A DNA stretch of 64,000 nt from an uncultured Flavobacteriaceae bacterium (GCA_937929935.1 CALFUL010000005.1:1-64000), one strand, 5' to 3'. Numbered from the stretch's first letter, positions 16,503-26,017 are shown. Translations and numbers: made by a program. The notes: a model not told the origin generated them from the letters alone.

Positions 16503-17774
16503 ATGCTTCAATTACAAGTCATACGAGAAAATAAAGATGCCATCATTAATGCGTTGAAAAAGCGCAACTTTGATGCAAAACCTGTTCTTGAAAAAGTACT
16601 TGATTGTGATGAAAAAAGAAGAAGCCTTCAAACAAAATTAGATTCAGTTTTAGCTGAGTCAAATAAGCTTAGTAAAGATATTGGTTTTCTTTTTAAATCA
16701 GGTAAAGCTGATGAAGCCAACGTCTTAAAAGCGAAAACCACAAGCCTTAAAGAAGATTCTAAAAAGTTAAGTGACGAACTAAATCAGGCGGCTAATCAAT
16801 TGAATGATTTGTTATATCAAATACCTAACGTGCCCAATGAAACAGTACCTGCGGGTTCAACTGATGAAGATAATGAGGAGGTTTTTAGAGAAGGTGTTAT
16901 TCCTGAATTAGCCTCAAATGCGCTACCTCATTGGGAATTGGCTAAAAAATATGACATCATTGATTTTGAACTTGGTGTTAAAATTACAGGCGCTGGTTTT
17001 CCGGTATACAAAGGTAAAGGGGCGCGATTACAACGTGCTTTAATCTCATATTTTTTAGATAAAAATGTTGAAGCCGGCTATACTGAAATGCAGGTGCCAC
17101 ATTTGGTAAACGAAACTTCTGGTTTTGGCACGGGTCAATTACCTGATAAAGAAGGGCAGATGTATCATATTGGTGAAGACAACTTATATTTGATTCCTAC
17201 TGCAGAAGTACCAATCACTAATCTTTTCAGAAATGAAATTATCAGTGCTAAAGACTTTCCGATATGCTATACAGGCTATACACCTTGTTTTAGACGAGAG
17301 GCTGGTAGCTATGGCGCGCATGTAAGAGGCTTGAATCGTTTGCATCAATTTGATAAGGTTGAAATTGTGCGTGTTGAGCATCCTGAAAATTCATATGATG
17401 CACTAAATCAAATGGTTGAACACATTAAAAACATACTACGCGAATTAAAATTACCATATCGAATCTTACGCTTATGTGGTGGCGATTTAGGGTTTACATC
17501 TGCTTTAACTTTTGATTTTGAAGTATTTTCTACCGCACAAGATAGATGGCTTGAAATTAGCTCTGTTTCAAATTTTGAAACCTATCAGGCAAACAGATTA
17601 AAGTTTCGATTTAAAGACGAAAATGGTAAAAAACACTTGGTTCATACCTTAAACGGAAGTGCTTTAGCATTGCCACGAGTACTTGCGGGTATTTTAGAAA
17701 ACTACCAAACCGAAAACGGTATAGAAATTCCGGAAGTATTACAACCCTATTGCGGTTTTGAACGTATTGATTAA
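16503..17774 (+). CDS. serS: Seryl-tRNA synthetase
   Basis: This class II aminoacyl-tRNA synthetase charges tRNA-Ser. The N-terminal ~110 residues form the tRNA-binding coiled-coil arm (Lys/Leu-rich, e.g. LQTKLDSVLAESNKLSKD). Motif 2 is CFRREAGSYGAHVRGLNRLH followed by QFDKVE. Motif 3 is LNGSALALPRVLAGILENYQ. TAEVP for serine binding is present. The 423-residue length is normal. It probably has its own promoter (16475-16482) and is followed by a TPR gene with a separate promoter. Confidence 0.97.
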   Translation: MLQLQVIRENKDAIINALKKRNFDAKPVLEKVLDCDEKRRSLQTKLDSVLAESNKLSKDIGFLFKSGKADEANVLKAKTTSLKEDSKKLSDELNQAANQLNDLLYQIPNVPNETVPAGSTDEDNEEVFREGVIPELASNALPHWELAKKYDIIDFELGVKITGAGFPVYKGKGARLQRALISYFLDKNVEAGYTEMQVPHLVNETSGFGTGQLPDKEGQMYHIGEDNLYLIPTAEVPITNLFRNEIISAKDFPICYTGYTPCFRREAGSYGAHVRGLNRLHQFDKVEIVRVEHPENSYDALNQMVEHIKNILRELKLPYRILRLCGGDLGFTSALTFDFEVFSTAQDRWLEISSVSNFETYQANRLKFRFKDENGKKHLVHTLNGSALALPRVLAGILENYQTENGIEIPEVLQPYCGFERID

Positions 17775-17789
17775 GTCTTTCAGGTTTAA

Positions 17790-17816
17790 TTGCCTACCGT
17801 AATCTACTTATCTTTG
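17790..17816 (+). promoter_or_regulatory. Promoter of the TPR gene
   Basis: TTG at 17790-17792 and TATCTTTG at 17809-17816 with a 16-base spacer approximate the -33/-7 pattern of Bacteroidota. The -7 box ends 5 bases before the ATG, so transcription would begin at or near the start codon. Confidence 0.45.
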
Positions 17817-17821
17817 TGTTC

Positions 17822-19606
17822 ATGCGTTTACTGATTGTTATTTTGAGCTTGATACTTACTAGCGCTTCTTTTGCGCAAGAAGATTTTAATGCTAAACAGT
17901 ATTTCAGCAATGGCGATTTTGAAAAGGCGGTTGTCTTTTATGAAAAATTAGTTGAGAAAAACCCCAGAAGAACAGATTATAGTGTCGCTCTTGTTGCTTG
18001 TTACCAGCAACTTGAACGTTATGAAGATGCTCAAAACTTATTAGAAAAAAAATTGAGTTCAAGACGCCTAGTACCTACCTTGTTTGTTGAACTTGGGTAC
18101 AACTACACCTTGCAAAATCAAAATGAAAAGGCTGAACAACAGTATAACAAAGCCTTGAAAGCAATTGAAGAAAGTGCAAACTACGGGTATTCAATAGGCT
18201 TTCGATTTGAAAAATATGCCCTTCTTGATTATGCGATTAAAGCCTATCAAAAAGCCATGGAAAAAAATCCTGCCCAAGATTTTAATTTTCAGTTAGCGCG
18301 AATTTATGGTGAGCAAAATGACATAGATAAAATGTTTCGTGCGTATACTTCATTGATAATCGAAGAAAAATCTTCGATGCAAAAAGTGCTTCGTAATGTA
18401 GAAGCTTTTATAACTGAAGACCCTGAAAACAAAAACAATGTACTACTCAAAACCATCTTACTAGAAGGTGTACAAAAGAATCCAAACTTGAAATGGAATG
18501 AATTGCTGAGCTGGCTATTTATTCAGCAAAAACAATACAATAGTGCGTTCAGGCAAGAAAAGGCAATTTATAAACGTCAAAGACAAAATCATGCCTTAGG
18601 CCGTTTAGAAAATCTTGCAGCTATTGCTTTAGAAGAAGACACAGAGGTTGTTAAAGAAATTTTAGAATACATCATTGAAAATACTGATGATGAAGTGGTT
18701 CAACTAAAAGCAAAACTTGACCTTTTAGAAATTCAATTAAAAGATCCTTCTGAAAAAACCCTTGATGCGGTTCAAAAAGAATATGAGAAACTTATAGCAT
18801 ATCACGGGTACCAAACCAGAACGCTAGCACTTCAAGTAGCTTTTGCTGATTTTTTAACGTTCAAAAAAGGCACACCCAAACAAGGAATTGACATTCTAAA
18901 AAATAGCCTAGAATTACCTTTAAACAATAGAGGAAAAGCATTTATTAAATTAGCCTTAGGCGATATTCTGGTTTTTGACAGAAAATTTAATGAAGCCCTC
19001 ATTTATTTTTCGCAAGTACAAAAAAGTCTAAAAAATGATATTCTTGGTCAAGACGCCCGTTTTAAAGTAGCACAAACCAGTTTTTATAAAGGCGATTTTG
19101 ATTGGGCACTTACCCAATTAAAGGTGCTTAGAAGTTCAACCTCGCAACTCATTGCTAATGATGCCATGCAGCTTAGTTTATTGATTTCTGATAATGTTTT
19201 AGAAGATTCGACGCAAACAGCCTTGAAAAAATACGCACGGGCTGACCTTTTGGCTTTCCAAAATAAACCTCAAGAAGCGGTATCAGAATTAGATGCGATA
19301 CTAAAAGATCACAAAGGCGAAAAAATTGAAGACGAAGCCCTATTAAAACAAGGTAAACTTCTTGAAGGCTTGAAAGATTATGAAGCTGCTGAATTTAATT
19401 ACATCAAAATAATTGAATTTTATGGCGCTGGCATTCTTGCTGACGATGCCCATTTTGCACTCGCTGAATTATACCGCAATGTTTTGAACAAACCTGAAAA
19501 GGCCAAAGCACAATACGAGCAAATTATTTATAATTACCAAGACAGTTATTTCTTTCCGAAGGCAAGACAAAACTTTAGAAAATTGCGGGGAGATTTCATT
19601 AACTAA
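17822..19606 (+). CDS. Secreted tetratricopeptide repeat protein
   Basis: The 594-residue protein has a signal peptide (MRLLIVILSLILTSASFAQ) and then helical repeats of TPR type through most of its length, for example QYFSNGDFEKAVVFYEKLVE near the start and DDAHFALAELYRNVLNKPEK near the end. ATG 17822 is preferred over GTG 17816, because the signal peptide then starts with Met-Arg. A TATCTTTG promoter box (17809-17816) lies directly upstream, implying a very short or absent leader. It may be a periplasmic scaffold protein; the partner is unknown. Confidence 0.8.
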   Translation: MRLLIVILSLILTSASFAQEDFNAKQYFSNGDFEKAVVFYEKLVEKNPRRTDYSVALVACYQQLERYEDAQNLLEKKLSSRRLVPTLFVELGYNYTLQNQNEKAEQQYNKALKAIEESANYGYSIGFRFEKYALLDYAIKAYQKAMEKNPAQDFNFQLARIYGEQNDIDKMFRAYTSLIIEEKSSMQKVLRNVEAFITEDPENKNNVLLKTILLEGVQKNPNLKWNELLSWLFIQQKQYNSAFRQEKAIYKRQRQNHALGRLENLAAIALEEDTEVVKEILEYIIENTDDEVVQLKAKLDLLEIQLKDPSEKTLDAVQKEYEKLIAYHGYQTRTLALQVAFADFLTFKKGTPKQGIDILKNSLELPLNNRGKAFIKLALGDILVFDRKFNEALIYFSQVQKSLKNDILGQDARFKVAQTSFYKGDFDWALTQLKVLRSSTSQLIANDAMQLSLLISDNVLEDSTQTALKKYARADLLAFQNKPQEAVSELDAILKDHKGEKIEDEALLKQGKLLEGLKDYEAAEFNYIKIIEFYGAGILADDAHFALAELYRNVLNKPEKAKAQYEQIIYNYQDSYFFPKARQNFRKLRGDFIN

Positions 19607-19643
19607 GTTCAAGCGCAAGTCTCAAATTCAAACTCAAAAAAAT

Positions 19644-19675
19644 GAACTTGATACTTGAACTTGATACTTGAACTT
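19644..19675 (+). repeat. 13-bp tandem repeat
   Basis: GAACTTGATACTT is repeated about 2.4 times between the TPR gene and the DUF4286 gene. Related AACTCAA/TTCAAGC words lie just before it. It is probably slippage-derived; no function is visible. Confidence 0.6.
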
Positions 19676-19683
19676 TTTAGAAA

Positions 19684-19995
19684 ATGTACATATACAACGT
19701 TACAATTAATATTGAAGAATCAGTTCATCACAAATGGTTGCTATGGATGAAAGAAACCCATATACCCGATGTATTGGCTACAGGCAAGTTTACAAAGGCA
19801 AAAATGTGCAAAGTATTGGTTGAAGAAGAAATGGGTGGCGTCACGTATTCTATTCAATACACAAGCCCAGATAAAGAGACCTTAAAGCGTTATTACAGTG
19901 AAAATGCTGAAGCTTTACGTCAAGATGCCGCCAACCTTTTTGCCGGAAAATTTGTAGCCTTCAGAACTGAATTAGAAGTCATTAGTGAACATTAA
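19684..19995 (+). CDS. DUF4286 family protein
   Basis: This 103-residue cytoplasmic protein has the pattern [22 protein letters not shown]...[21 protein letters not shown]. It matches the DUF4286 family of Bacteroidota, which has a ferredoxin-like alpha/beta dimeric-barrel appearance. No catalytic residue can be assigned. It ends 2 bases before rsmA on the same strand, so it is probably co-transcribed with rsmA and mgtE. Confidence 0.8.
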   Translation: MYIYNVTINIEESVHHKWLLWMKETHIPDVLATGKFTKAKMCKVLVEEEMGGVTYSIQYTSPDKETLKRYYSENAEALRQDAANLFAGKFVAFRTELEVISEH

Positions 19996-19997
19996 AA

Positions 19998-20861
19998 ATG
20001 GGCAAGCACAAGAAAAAATCTTTTCACAATTGGAAAGACGATAAAAATTTTAACCAAAGCCCCGTAAAGGCCAAAAAACATTTGGGGCAACATTTCTTGA
20101 AAGATGAAGCTATTGCTCAACAAATTGCTGAAACCCTTACGTATAAAAACTATTCAAATGTCATTGAAATTGGTCCTGGTACTGGCGTTTTGACCAAATA
20201 TTTATTGAAACATCCTATTGATTTGGTTGCGATGGATCTTGATGCAGAATCAATCATTTATTTAAATCAAAATTTTCAGTTAGAACACCCAAATTTGATG
20301 ACCGGCGAGGGGTCTTTTAAAGTACTAGAAGCTGACTTTTTAAAATTTGATCTCACTACTCTTTTTGGGCCTGAACAGTTCGCTATTACGGGTAACTTTC
20401 CGTATAACATTTCAACTCAAATTGTTTTTAAAATGTTAGAATGGAAAGAAAAAGTACCTGAATTTACAGGCATGTTTCAAAAAGAAGTGGCTCAACGAAT
20501 TTGTCAAAAAGAAGGAAGCAAAACTTATGGTATTTTATCAGTGCTTGTACAAGCATACTATGATGCTGAGTATTTATTTACCGTAGATCCACAAGTATTT
20601 GATCCGCCACCAAAAGTACAATCAGGCGTTTTACGGTTAACACGTAAAAATGAGTATAAGATTGAGTGCGATGAAAAACTACTCTTCAAGGTGGTCAAAA
20701 CAGCATTTAATCAACGAAGAAAGACTATGCGTAATAGTTTAAAAATCTTTGGTTTATCTGATAATCTCAAAGAAGATGCTATATTTGACCAACGCCCAGA
20801 ACAATTATCTGTAGCTGAATTTATAGCGTTGACGAAGAAGATAAACAATGACACCTTTTAA
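19998..20861 (+). CDS. rsmA: 16S rRNA dimethyladenosine transferase
   Basis: RsmA (KsgA) dimethylates two adjacent adenines in the 3'-terminal helix of 16S rRNA during 30S assembly. It shows [19 protein letters not shown], the SAM motif [19 protein letters not shown] for ribose binding, and the catalytic NFPYNIS. The C-terminal helical domain includes [13 protein letters not shown]. The 287-residue length is slightly longer than usual owing to a basic N-terminus ([13 protein letters not shown]). The end overlaps the start of mgtE by 14 bases. Confidence 0.97.
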   Translation: MGKHKKKSFHNWKDDKNFNQSPVKAKKHLGQHFLKDEAIAQQIAETLTYKNYSNVIEIGPGTGVLTKYLLKHPIDLVAMDLDAESIIYLNQNFQLEHPNLMTGEGSFKVLEADFLKFDLTTLFGPEQFAITGNFPYNISTQIVFKMLEWKEKVPEFTGMFQKEVAQRICQKEGSKTYGILSVLVQAYYDAEYLFTVDPQVFDPPPKVQSGVLRLTRKNEYKIECDEKLLFKVVKTAFNQRRKTMRNSLKIFGLSDNLKEDAIFDQRPEQLSVAEFIALTKKINNDTF

Positions 20862-22203
20862 ACTCACAGCCGAACTTTTAACCGAAATTGAACAACTTAT
20901 TGAGGTTAAAAAAAATGATGACCTAAAATCTCTTTTAGGAACCATGCACTATGCTGATATGGCTGAAATTGTCAATGAGCTAAATGAAAATGAGGCAACT
21001 TATCTTATAAAACTTCTCGATAGCGATACTACTTCTGATGTGCTTACTGAATTAGATGATGACATCAGAGAAGCCATCCTTGGTAATCTTTCAACCAAAG
21101 AAATTGCTGAAGAAATTGAAGAACTTGATACTGATGATGCCGCTGATATAATTGCTGAACTTCCTGAAGATATTGTCAGAGAGGTTATCTCAGAAATTGA
21201 AGACAAAGAGCACGCAAAAGACATTGTTGATTTGCTGCGCTATGATGAATATTCTGCTGGGGGTTTGATGGCAAAAGAATTAGTGAAAGTCAATTATAAT
21301 TGGAATGTGATGACCTGCGTGAAAGAAATGCGGGCGCAGGCCAAAAACGTAACACGCGTACACTCTATTTATGTAGTTGATGATGATGAAAAATTAATTG
21401 GTAGGTTATCATTAAAAGATTTACTTACCGCAGCTACCACCGTTCCTATTCGTGAGGTATATACTGCTAAAAAGGTTGATTCTGTTAAGGTTAATGAAAA
21501 GCCTGAAGAAGTAGCCAAAATAATGTCAAAATATGACTTAGAGGCAATCCCTGTAATTGATGAAATAGGTCGTTTAGTAGGTAGAATTACTATTGATGAC
21601 ATTGTTGATGTTATTAAAGAAGAAGCAGAAAAAGATTATCAATTAGCTGCGGGTATCTCACAAGATGTTGAAGCTGATGATAGCATTTGGGAACTCACTC
21701 GTGCCCGCTTGCCTTGGTTAATTCTTGGCCTTTTTGGCGGCCTCGGTGCCGCAGCCATTATGGTTAACTTTGAAGAAATGATTGCTGAACACGCCATTCT
21801 TTTCTTTTTTACGCCTTTAATAGCAGCAATGGCAGGTAATGTTGGGGTGCAATCAAGTGCGATAATTGTGCAGGGTTTGGCAAATGATGATTTAAAAGGA
21901 AGTATTGGTAACCGACTCATAAAAGAAATTCTGCTGGCGCTTTTAAACGGACTCATTTTAGCCGCTATTTTATTACTAGCAATTTGGTTCTGGAAAGATG
22001 ATTTTTTAATTGCCCTAGCCATTTCTCTATCGCTTATTGCTGTTATTGTTGTCGCTGGTTTCATTGGCACCTTTACTCCATTATTTCTTGACAAAAGAGG
22101 TATTGACCCAGCCATAGCAACAGGACCTTTTATCACTACAAGCAACGATATTTTTGGCATTATAATTTACTTCTTGATTGCCAAACTAATTTTAGGCATC
22201 TAA
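20848..22203 (+). CDS. mgtE: Magnesium transporter MgtE
   Basis: This 451-residue inner-membrane Mg2+ channel/transporter has an N-terminal superhelical MgtE_N domain (residues ~10-125, rich in acidic residues, e.g. [17 protein letters not shown]). Two CBS domains follow (~130-255, with [20 protein letters not shown] and [19 protein letters not shown]). Five membrane helices occupy ~285-451, including [14 protein letters not shown] and [15 protein letters not shown]. The gene overlaps the rsmA 3' end by 14 bases, so translation is probably coupled. Intracellular Mg2+ is expected to gate the protein through the N and CBS domains. Confidence 0.95.
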   Translation: MTPFKLTAELLTEIEQLIEVKKNDDLKSLLGTMHYADMAEIVNELNENEATYLIKLLDSDTTSDVLTELDDDIREAILGNLSTKEIAEEIEELDTDDAADIIAELPEDIVREVISEIEDKEHAKDIVDLLRYDEYSAGGLMAKELVKVNYNWNVMTCVKEMRAQAKNVTRVHSIYVVDDDEKLIGRLSLKDLLTAATTVPIREVYTAKKVDSVKVNEKPEEVAKIMSKYDLEAIPVIDEIGRLVGRITIDDIVDVIKEEAEKDYQLAAGISQDVEADDSIWELTRARLPWLILGLFGGLGAAAIMVNFEEMIAEHAILFFFTPLIAAMAGNVGVQSSAIIVQGLANDDLKGSIGNRLIKEILLALLNGLILAAILLLAIWFWKDDFLIALAISLSLIAVIVVAGFIGTFTPLFLDKRGIDPAIATGPFITTSNDIFGIIIYFLIAKLILGI

Positions 22204-22218
22204 CCAAATAGTTTTTTT

Positions 22219-22584
22219 ATGAAACCCATTAACCTAAAAGAAAAACATAGGCTGTTTTCCAAACAATGGCATCCGCATCAAGTTGCAACAGTTGATGATA
22301 TGCAGGTCATTTTAGCAAAAGTTCAGGGCGAGTTTGTTTGGCATGCTCATGAGCACGAAGATGAACTATTTCAAGTTTTAAAAGGCACACTTTATATGAA
22401 ATTTAGAGACCGTACTGAAGTGGTTAATGAAGGCGAAATCATTGTAGTGCCAAAAGGAGTTGAACATTGCCCTTCAACTAAAAATGATGAAGAAGTTCAT
22501 CTCTTACTTTTTGAGAAACAAAACACCGCACACACGGGTAATGTAGATCATGAAATGACCCAAACACATTATCCTAAAATTTAA
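22219..22584 (+). CDS. Small cupin-domain protein
   Basis: This 121-residue single cupin barrel has the first metal motif WHAHEHEDELFQVLKG (His, His, Glu) and a second motif around EGEIIVVPKGVEHCPS (His). It could bind a divalent metal; the substrate is unknown. It lies 15 bases after mgtE and 7 bases before a 2-hydroxyacid dehydrogenase on the same strand, so it is likely part of the same transcription unit. Confidence 0.85.
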   Translation: MKPINLKEKHRLFSKQWHPHQVATVDDMQVILAKVQGEFVWHAHEHEDELFQVLKGTLYMKFRDRTEVVNEGEIIVVPKGVEHCPSTKNDEEVHLLLFEKQNTAHTGNVDHEMTQTHYPKI

Positions 22585-22591
22585 AAATTTC

Positions 22592-23560
22592 ATGATGAAG
22601 GTTTTACATGTAGACAAAAATCATCCGTACATACTAGAAGAATTTGAAGCATTGGGTATTCACAATGATGAAGATTACACCTCAACTAAAGAAGTCATAA
22701 TGCAAAAAATTCATGACTATGATGGCATTATCATTCGTAGTCGGTTTTCTTTGGATGCTGCCTTTATCGAGAAAGCATCCCAATTAAAATTTATAGGTCG
22801 CTTGGGCGCCGGACTTGAAAATATTGATCTTGAATATGCAAAATTAAAGGGTGTTTTTTTAGCCGCAGCAGCAGAAGGAAATAGAAATGCCGTAGGCGAA
22901 CATGCGATTGGTATGATACTTTCACTTTTTAATCATTTGAATAAAGCTGATAAAGAAGTAAAAGCAGGTGCCTGGGATCGTGAAGGCAATAGAGGCCATG
23001 AATTAGAAGGCAAAACGGTGGGTATCATTGGTTACGGAAATATGGGTAAATCTTTTGCTCAAAAATTAATGGGTTTTAATGTTTCTGAGGTAATTTGCTA
23101 TGATATTAAAGGTGGCGTAGGTGATGATAATGCACGTCAAGTTGGTATTCTTGAACTGCAACAACGCAGTGATATTATCAGTTTACATGTACCACAAACT
23201 GAATTAACCACAGGCATGATAAATGAAGAATTTATTCAAGGCTTTGATAAAGCTTTTTGGTTAATCAATACAGCACGTGGCACATGCGTAGTAACCCAAG
23301 ATATAGTCGCTGCGCTGAAATCAGGAAAAATTTTGGGGGCTGGCCTTGATGTGCTTGAATATGAAAAATCTTCTTTTGAGAATATGTTCACTTCAGATTC
23401 GCGCGATAACAAAAAAGAAATGCCTGAAGCGTTTCAATATTTGATACAATCAGAAAAGGTGCTACTCTCGCCCCATGTTGCAGGTTGGACCGTTGAAAGT
23501 AAATTCAAACTTGCAGAAACAGTTGTCAATAAAATAAAGACCAAGTTTTTTGACAATTAG
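22592..23560 (+). CDS. D-isomer-specific 2-hydroxyacid dehydrogenase
   Basis: This 322-residue NAD-dependent dehydrogenase has an N-terminal substrate domain, with the Rossmann nucleotide motif VGIIGYGNMGKSFAQKL at about residues 143-159. The catalytic Arg is in NTARGTC, and a Glu follows in LDVLEYE. The catalytic His is in LSPHVAGWT. It belongs to the SerA/phosphoglycerate dehydrogenase-like superfamily, but lacks any C-terminal ACT domain. The physiological substrate cannot be fixed from sequence; 3-phosphoglycerate or another 2-oxoacid is possible. Confidence 0.9.
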   Translation: MMKVLHVDKNHPYILEEFEALGIHNDEDYTSTKEVIMQKIHDYDGIIIRSRFSLDAAFIEKASQLKFIGRLGAGLENIDLEYAKLKGVFLAAAAEGNRNAVGEHAIGMILSLFNHLNKADKEVKAGAWDREGNRGHELEGKTVGIIGYGNMGKSFAQKLMGFNVSEVICYDIKGGVGDDNARQVGILELQQRSDIISLHVPQTELTTGMINEEFIQGFDKAFWLINTARGTCVVTQDIVAALKSGKILGAGLDVLEYEKSSFENMFTSDSRDNKKEMPEAFQYLIQSEKVLLSPHVAGWTVESKFKLAETVVNKIKTKFFDN

Positions 23561-23657
23561 GATTTGAAAAGCCCAATAAAAACATTTTTGTATTTTAGAG
23601 ATAGCCTTAACCTCTTTCGCTTGGTGGTTTTTAAGCAAAAAATTAAAATCAACCACT

Positions 23658-24110
23658 ATGAAAAATACAGTTTTAAAATACGGCGCTTATAGTTTTCTTG
23701 TTGCAGTTAGCGTTTTCTTACTCGGTCTTGTTTTTGATATTACTACCAATGTTTTCATTGGTTACGCTACAATTTTACTCTCATTGAGCTTTGTTTTTTT
23801 CGGAATCAAATATTTTCGAGATGCTGTAAATAATGGACATATAACCTTAAAAAAAGCAATTGTCATAGGCCTTTTAATTTCACTTTTTTCAGCCGTAGGT
23901 ATTGCCCTGGCAGATTATATCTACACAGCTTATGTGAATCCTGATTTCTTTACTGATTTTGCAAAAACGCAGAGAATTGAAAATCCGGATCAAAAAATAC
24001 AAGAAATGACCAGTGGTGGTGCTGCCTTATTTATGTTCGGCGCTGTTATGACATTAGGTTTATTAGTTTCAATGCTATCTGCGTTGCAACTTCGCTCTAA
24101 AAACAGCTAA
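23658..24110 (+). CDS. DUF4199 family membrane protein
   Basis: The 150-residue protein has four hydrophobic segments: VLKYGAYSFLVAVSVFLLGL, the FIGYATILLSLSFVFFGIKY stretch, one around AIVIGLLISLFSAVGIA, and one near the C-terminus (MFGAVMTLGLLVSML). This is the layout of DUF4199 proteins of Bacteroidota, which have the YFRD-type motif after helix two. The function is unknown. It is followed after 1 base by the DUF1801 gene. Confidence 0.75.
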   Translation: MKNTVLKYGAYSFLVAVSVFLLGLVFDITTNVFIGYATILLSLSFVFFGIKYFRDAVNNGHITLKKAIVIGLLISLFSAVGIALADYIYTAYVNPDFFTDFAKTQRIENPDQKIQEMTSGGAALFMFGAVMTLGLLVSMLSALQLRSKNS

Positions 24111-24111
24111 A

Positions 24112-24579
24112 ATGAATTATAAAGCTAGCAACCCAGAAGATTACATTAGCCAATTGCCAGAAGAACGGCAAGCTGTTGTTTCTAAATTAAGAGCTATTAT
24201 TTCTAAAAATTTGCCCAAAGGTTTTAAAGAACAAATGAGTTACGGCATGATGGGTTGGGTAGTGCCGCACTCAACTTACCCTGACGGATACCACTGTTCT
24301 CCTGAATTACCTTTACCCTTCATTAATGTGGCTTCACAAAAGAATTTTATTGCCCTTTATCATTCAGGCATTTATGCTGACAAAAAACTCTATGATTGGT
24401 TTGTAGGCGAATACCCTAAATATGTGAAAACAAAATTAGATATGGGTAAAAGTTGTGTCCGTTTTAAAAAAATGGATACTGTACCCTATCAACTAATTGA
24501 AGAACTGTGTACTAAAATGACTGTTGAACAGTGGGTGGCGCTTTATGAAAAGAATGTGAAGAAGAAGAAGAAGAAGTAA
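24112..24579 (+). CDS. DUF1801 (YdhG-like) protein
   Basis: This 155-residue cytoplasmic protein resembles the DUF1801/YdhG alpha+beta fold, with YISQLPEERQAVVSKLRAII near the N-terminus, QMSYGMMGW, VASQKNFIALYHSGIY and GKSCVRFKKMDTVP. The C-terminus is a lysine run (VKKKKKK). It starts 1 base after the DUF4199 stop. The function is unknown. The following 94 bases carry a short repeat with CTGAA...TTCAG. Confidence 0.8.
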   Translation: MNYKASNPEDYISQLPEERQAVVSKLRAIISKNLPKGFKEQMSYGMMGWVVPHSTYPDGYHCSPELPLPFINVASQKNFIALYHSGIYADKKLYDWFVGEYPKYVKTKLDMGKSCVRFKKMDTVPYQLIEELCTKMTVEQWVALYEKNVKKKKKK

Positions 24580-24625
24580 TTGGAGATGCTAGATGCTAGA
24601 TGAATAAAAGTTGATTCCTGCCTAT

Positions 24626-24648
24626 ACTGAAATGAATTCAGCACAAGC
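24626..24648 (+). repeat. Single copy of a CTGAA-n5-TTCAG repeat
   Basis: ACTGAAATGAATTCAGCACAA resembles the 23-bp tandem units at 52060-52147 (CTGAA, five bases, TTCAGCA). It lies between the DUF1801 and VOC genes. Confidence 0.45.
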
Positions 24649-24673
24649 GCAGAAATGACAATAAATATTAATT

Positions 24674-25057
24674 ATGAAAAGAGTAACGGGACTTGGTGGG
24701 TTTTTCTTTAAATGCGAAGATCCTGATCAAGTTAAAGATTGGTATAAGAAACATTTAGGAATTCCAACAGATCAATATGGATGGACATTTTGGTGGAAAG
24801 ATAAAAAGGGTAATGATTGTTCAACCCAGTGGAGCCCCATGAATCAAGACACTAAATACTTTAAGCCCAGTCAAAAGCAATTCATGATGAATTTTCGGGT
24901 TGAAAATTTAGTTGAATTATTGTCCATACTAAAAAAAGAGGGCGTTACCGTGGTAGGCGAAATTGAAGAATATGAATACGGAAAATTTGGTTGGATATTA
25001 GACCCAGAGGGAAATAAGTTAGAACTCTGGGAACCAATTGATAAAGCCTTTTTATGA
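24674..25057 (+). CDS. VOC-superfamily (glyoxalase/bleomycin-resistance-like) protein
   Basis: The 127-residue protein carries the paired beta-alpha-beta-beta-beta units of the vicinal oxygen chelate fold. The first has GGFFFKCEDPDQVKDWYKKH and LGIPTDQYGWTFWW; the second has FRVENLVELLSILKKEGV followed by GKFGWILDPEGNKLELWEP with the C-terminal metal-ligand Glu. The substrate is unknown. The typical family role is metal-dependent isomerisation, ring cleavage or antibiotic binding, so it should be treated as an unassigned VOC protein. Confidence 0.85.
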   Translation: MKRVTGLGGFFFKCEDPDQVKDWYKKHLGIPTDQYGWTFWWKDKKGNDCSTQWSPMNQDTKYFKPSQKQFMMNFRVENLVELLSILKKEGVTVVGEIEEYEYGKFGWILDPEGNKLELWEPIDKAFL

Positions 25058-25108
25058 TTCATAAATATTTGGTACATTACACACTTATAACCACCAAAAT
25101 TATACACG

Positions 25109-25597
25109 ATGTCAGAAAATAGTAAAGATTTAGGCGACAAAGCTGGTGAAGCTTTTGATTCAGCCAAAGAAAAAGCCAGTGAACTAGGCGGCAAAGCCGG
25201 CGAAAAGTTTGATGATGCTAAAGAAGCAGCTAGCGAATTTGCTGAAGACGCTAAAGAGGCAGCAAGTGATTTTGCAGATGATGCTAAGAAAACTGCGAAC
25301 GAATTTACAGAAAATGCGAAAGAAGCATTTGACGACCTAGGCGGCGAAAACAAAAAAATGCTAGCAGGTATTCTAGCTATAATTTTAGGCTCTTTAGGTA
25401 TTCATAAATTTGTTCTAGGATATCAAAAAGAAGGGATCATTATGTTAGTAGTCACTTTAGTTCTAGGTGTATTTACATGCGGAGCTGGAGCTTCTCTTAT
25501 GGGACTTATAGGCTTAATTGAAGGTATTATTTATTTGACTAAATCTGATGAAGAATTTAAGTCTACATACCAAACAGGAAGAAAACCTTGGTTCTAA
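25109..25597 (+). CDS. TM2-domain protein with LEA-like repeats
   Basis: The 162-residue protein has two parts. Residues 1-80 are made of about seven 11-residue repeats (A-K-E-A-A-S-E-F-A-E-D-type), an amphipathic helical pattern like late-embryogenesis-abundant or apolipoprotein repeats. Residues 87-150 form a TM2 domain with KKMLAGILAIILGSLGIHKF (helix and the G-x-H-xF turn) and a second membrane helix. The C-terminus is soluble. The function is unknown; the repeat region might interact with membranes or other proteins. A terminator follows. Confidence 0.85.
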   Translation: MSENSKDLGDKAGEAFDSAKEKASELGGKAGEKFDDAKEAASEFAEDAKEAASDFADDAKKTANEFTENAKEAFDDLGGENKKMLAGILAIILGSLGIHKFVLGYQKEGIIMLVVTLVLGVFTCGAGASLMGLIGLIEGIIYLTKSDEEFKSTYQTGRKPWF

Positions 25598-25606
25598 ATA
25601 AATTAA

Positions 25607-25641
25607 CTAAAAGTCAGATTTTTTTAAGTTTGGCTTTTTTT
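25607..25641 (+). terminator. Probable intrinsic terminator after the TM2 gene
   Basis: AAAAGTCAGA pairs, with G-U pairs, with TTTGGCTTTT around a 14-base loop and is followed by a T run. It separates the TM2 gene from the arsenic-type operon. Confidence 0.5.
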
Positions 25642-25660
25642 TATTCAAATTATCATCGTA

Positions 25661-25672
25661 ATATTGCAATAT
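25661..25672. promoter_or_regulatory. Possible ArsR operator
   Basis: ATATTGCAATAT is a perfect 12-bp palindrome, 12 bases before the ArsR start codon at 25684. ArsR-family repressors commonly autoregulate by binding such imperfect or perfect palindromes next to the promoter. Confidence 0.4.
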
Positions 25673-25683
25673 ATAGATATGAT

Positions 25684-26007
25684 ATGGGTGTAACCAAAAC
25701 ACAGATTTTTAATAGCAAGCAAAATGAGTTAGCTATTATTTTCAAGGTATTAGCCAACCCCGCTCGTATTGCCATTTTGCAATACATAAGTGGTCAAAAG
25801 GCCTGTATCTGCAATGATATTGTTGATGAAATTGGTTTGGCTCAGCCTACTATTTCGCAGCACTTAAAAGAATTAAAAAGTATTGATTTAATAAAAGGTG
25901 AGATTGATGGTAAAAAAGTTTGCTATTGTATCAATCTTAAAAAATGGAAAGAGATTCAAGATCTCTTGAACTCTTTCTTTGATAAAACTAAATTTAATTG
26001 TTGTTAA
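25684..26007 (+). CDS. arsR: ArsR/SmtB-family repressor
   Basis: The ATG at 25684 gives a 107-residue winged-helix regulator; the longer frame from 25588 reads through the terminator and is rejected. It has KVLANPARIAILQYI, then KACICND with a C-x-C pair typical of the As(III)-binding helix, and the recognition helix IGLAQPTISQHLKELKS. The C-terminus is KTKFNCC. It probably represses the operon 25684-28235 and is released by trivalent arsenic or a related metalloid. Its terminal Cys-Cys is shared with the next proteins. Confidence 0.9.
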   Translation: MGVTKTQIFNSKQNELAIIFKVLANPARIAILQYISGQKACICNDIVDEIGLAQPTISQHLKELKSIDLIKGEIDGKKVCYCINLKKWKEIQDLLNSFFDKTKFNCC

Positions 26008-26017
26008 AATAAACGTT

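Noticed and set aside
21639-22160. Minus-strand ORF of 173 residues
   Set aside because: It lies entirely antisense to mgtE membrane helices, with composition explained by the coding strand.
24871-25353. Minus-strand ORF of 160 residues rich in Ala and Ser
   Set aside because: It is the antisense of the LEA-like repeat region of the TM2 gene.
25588-25683. Extension of ArsR upstream to 25588
   Set aside because: It overlaps the end of the TM2 gene and crosses its terminator; the conserved fold starts after 25684.
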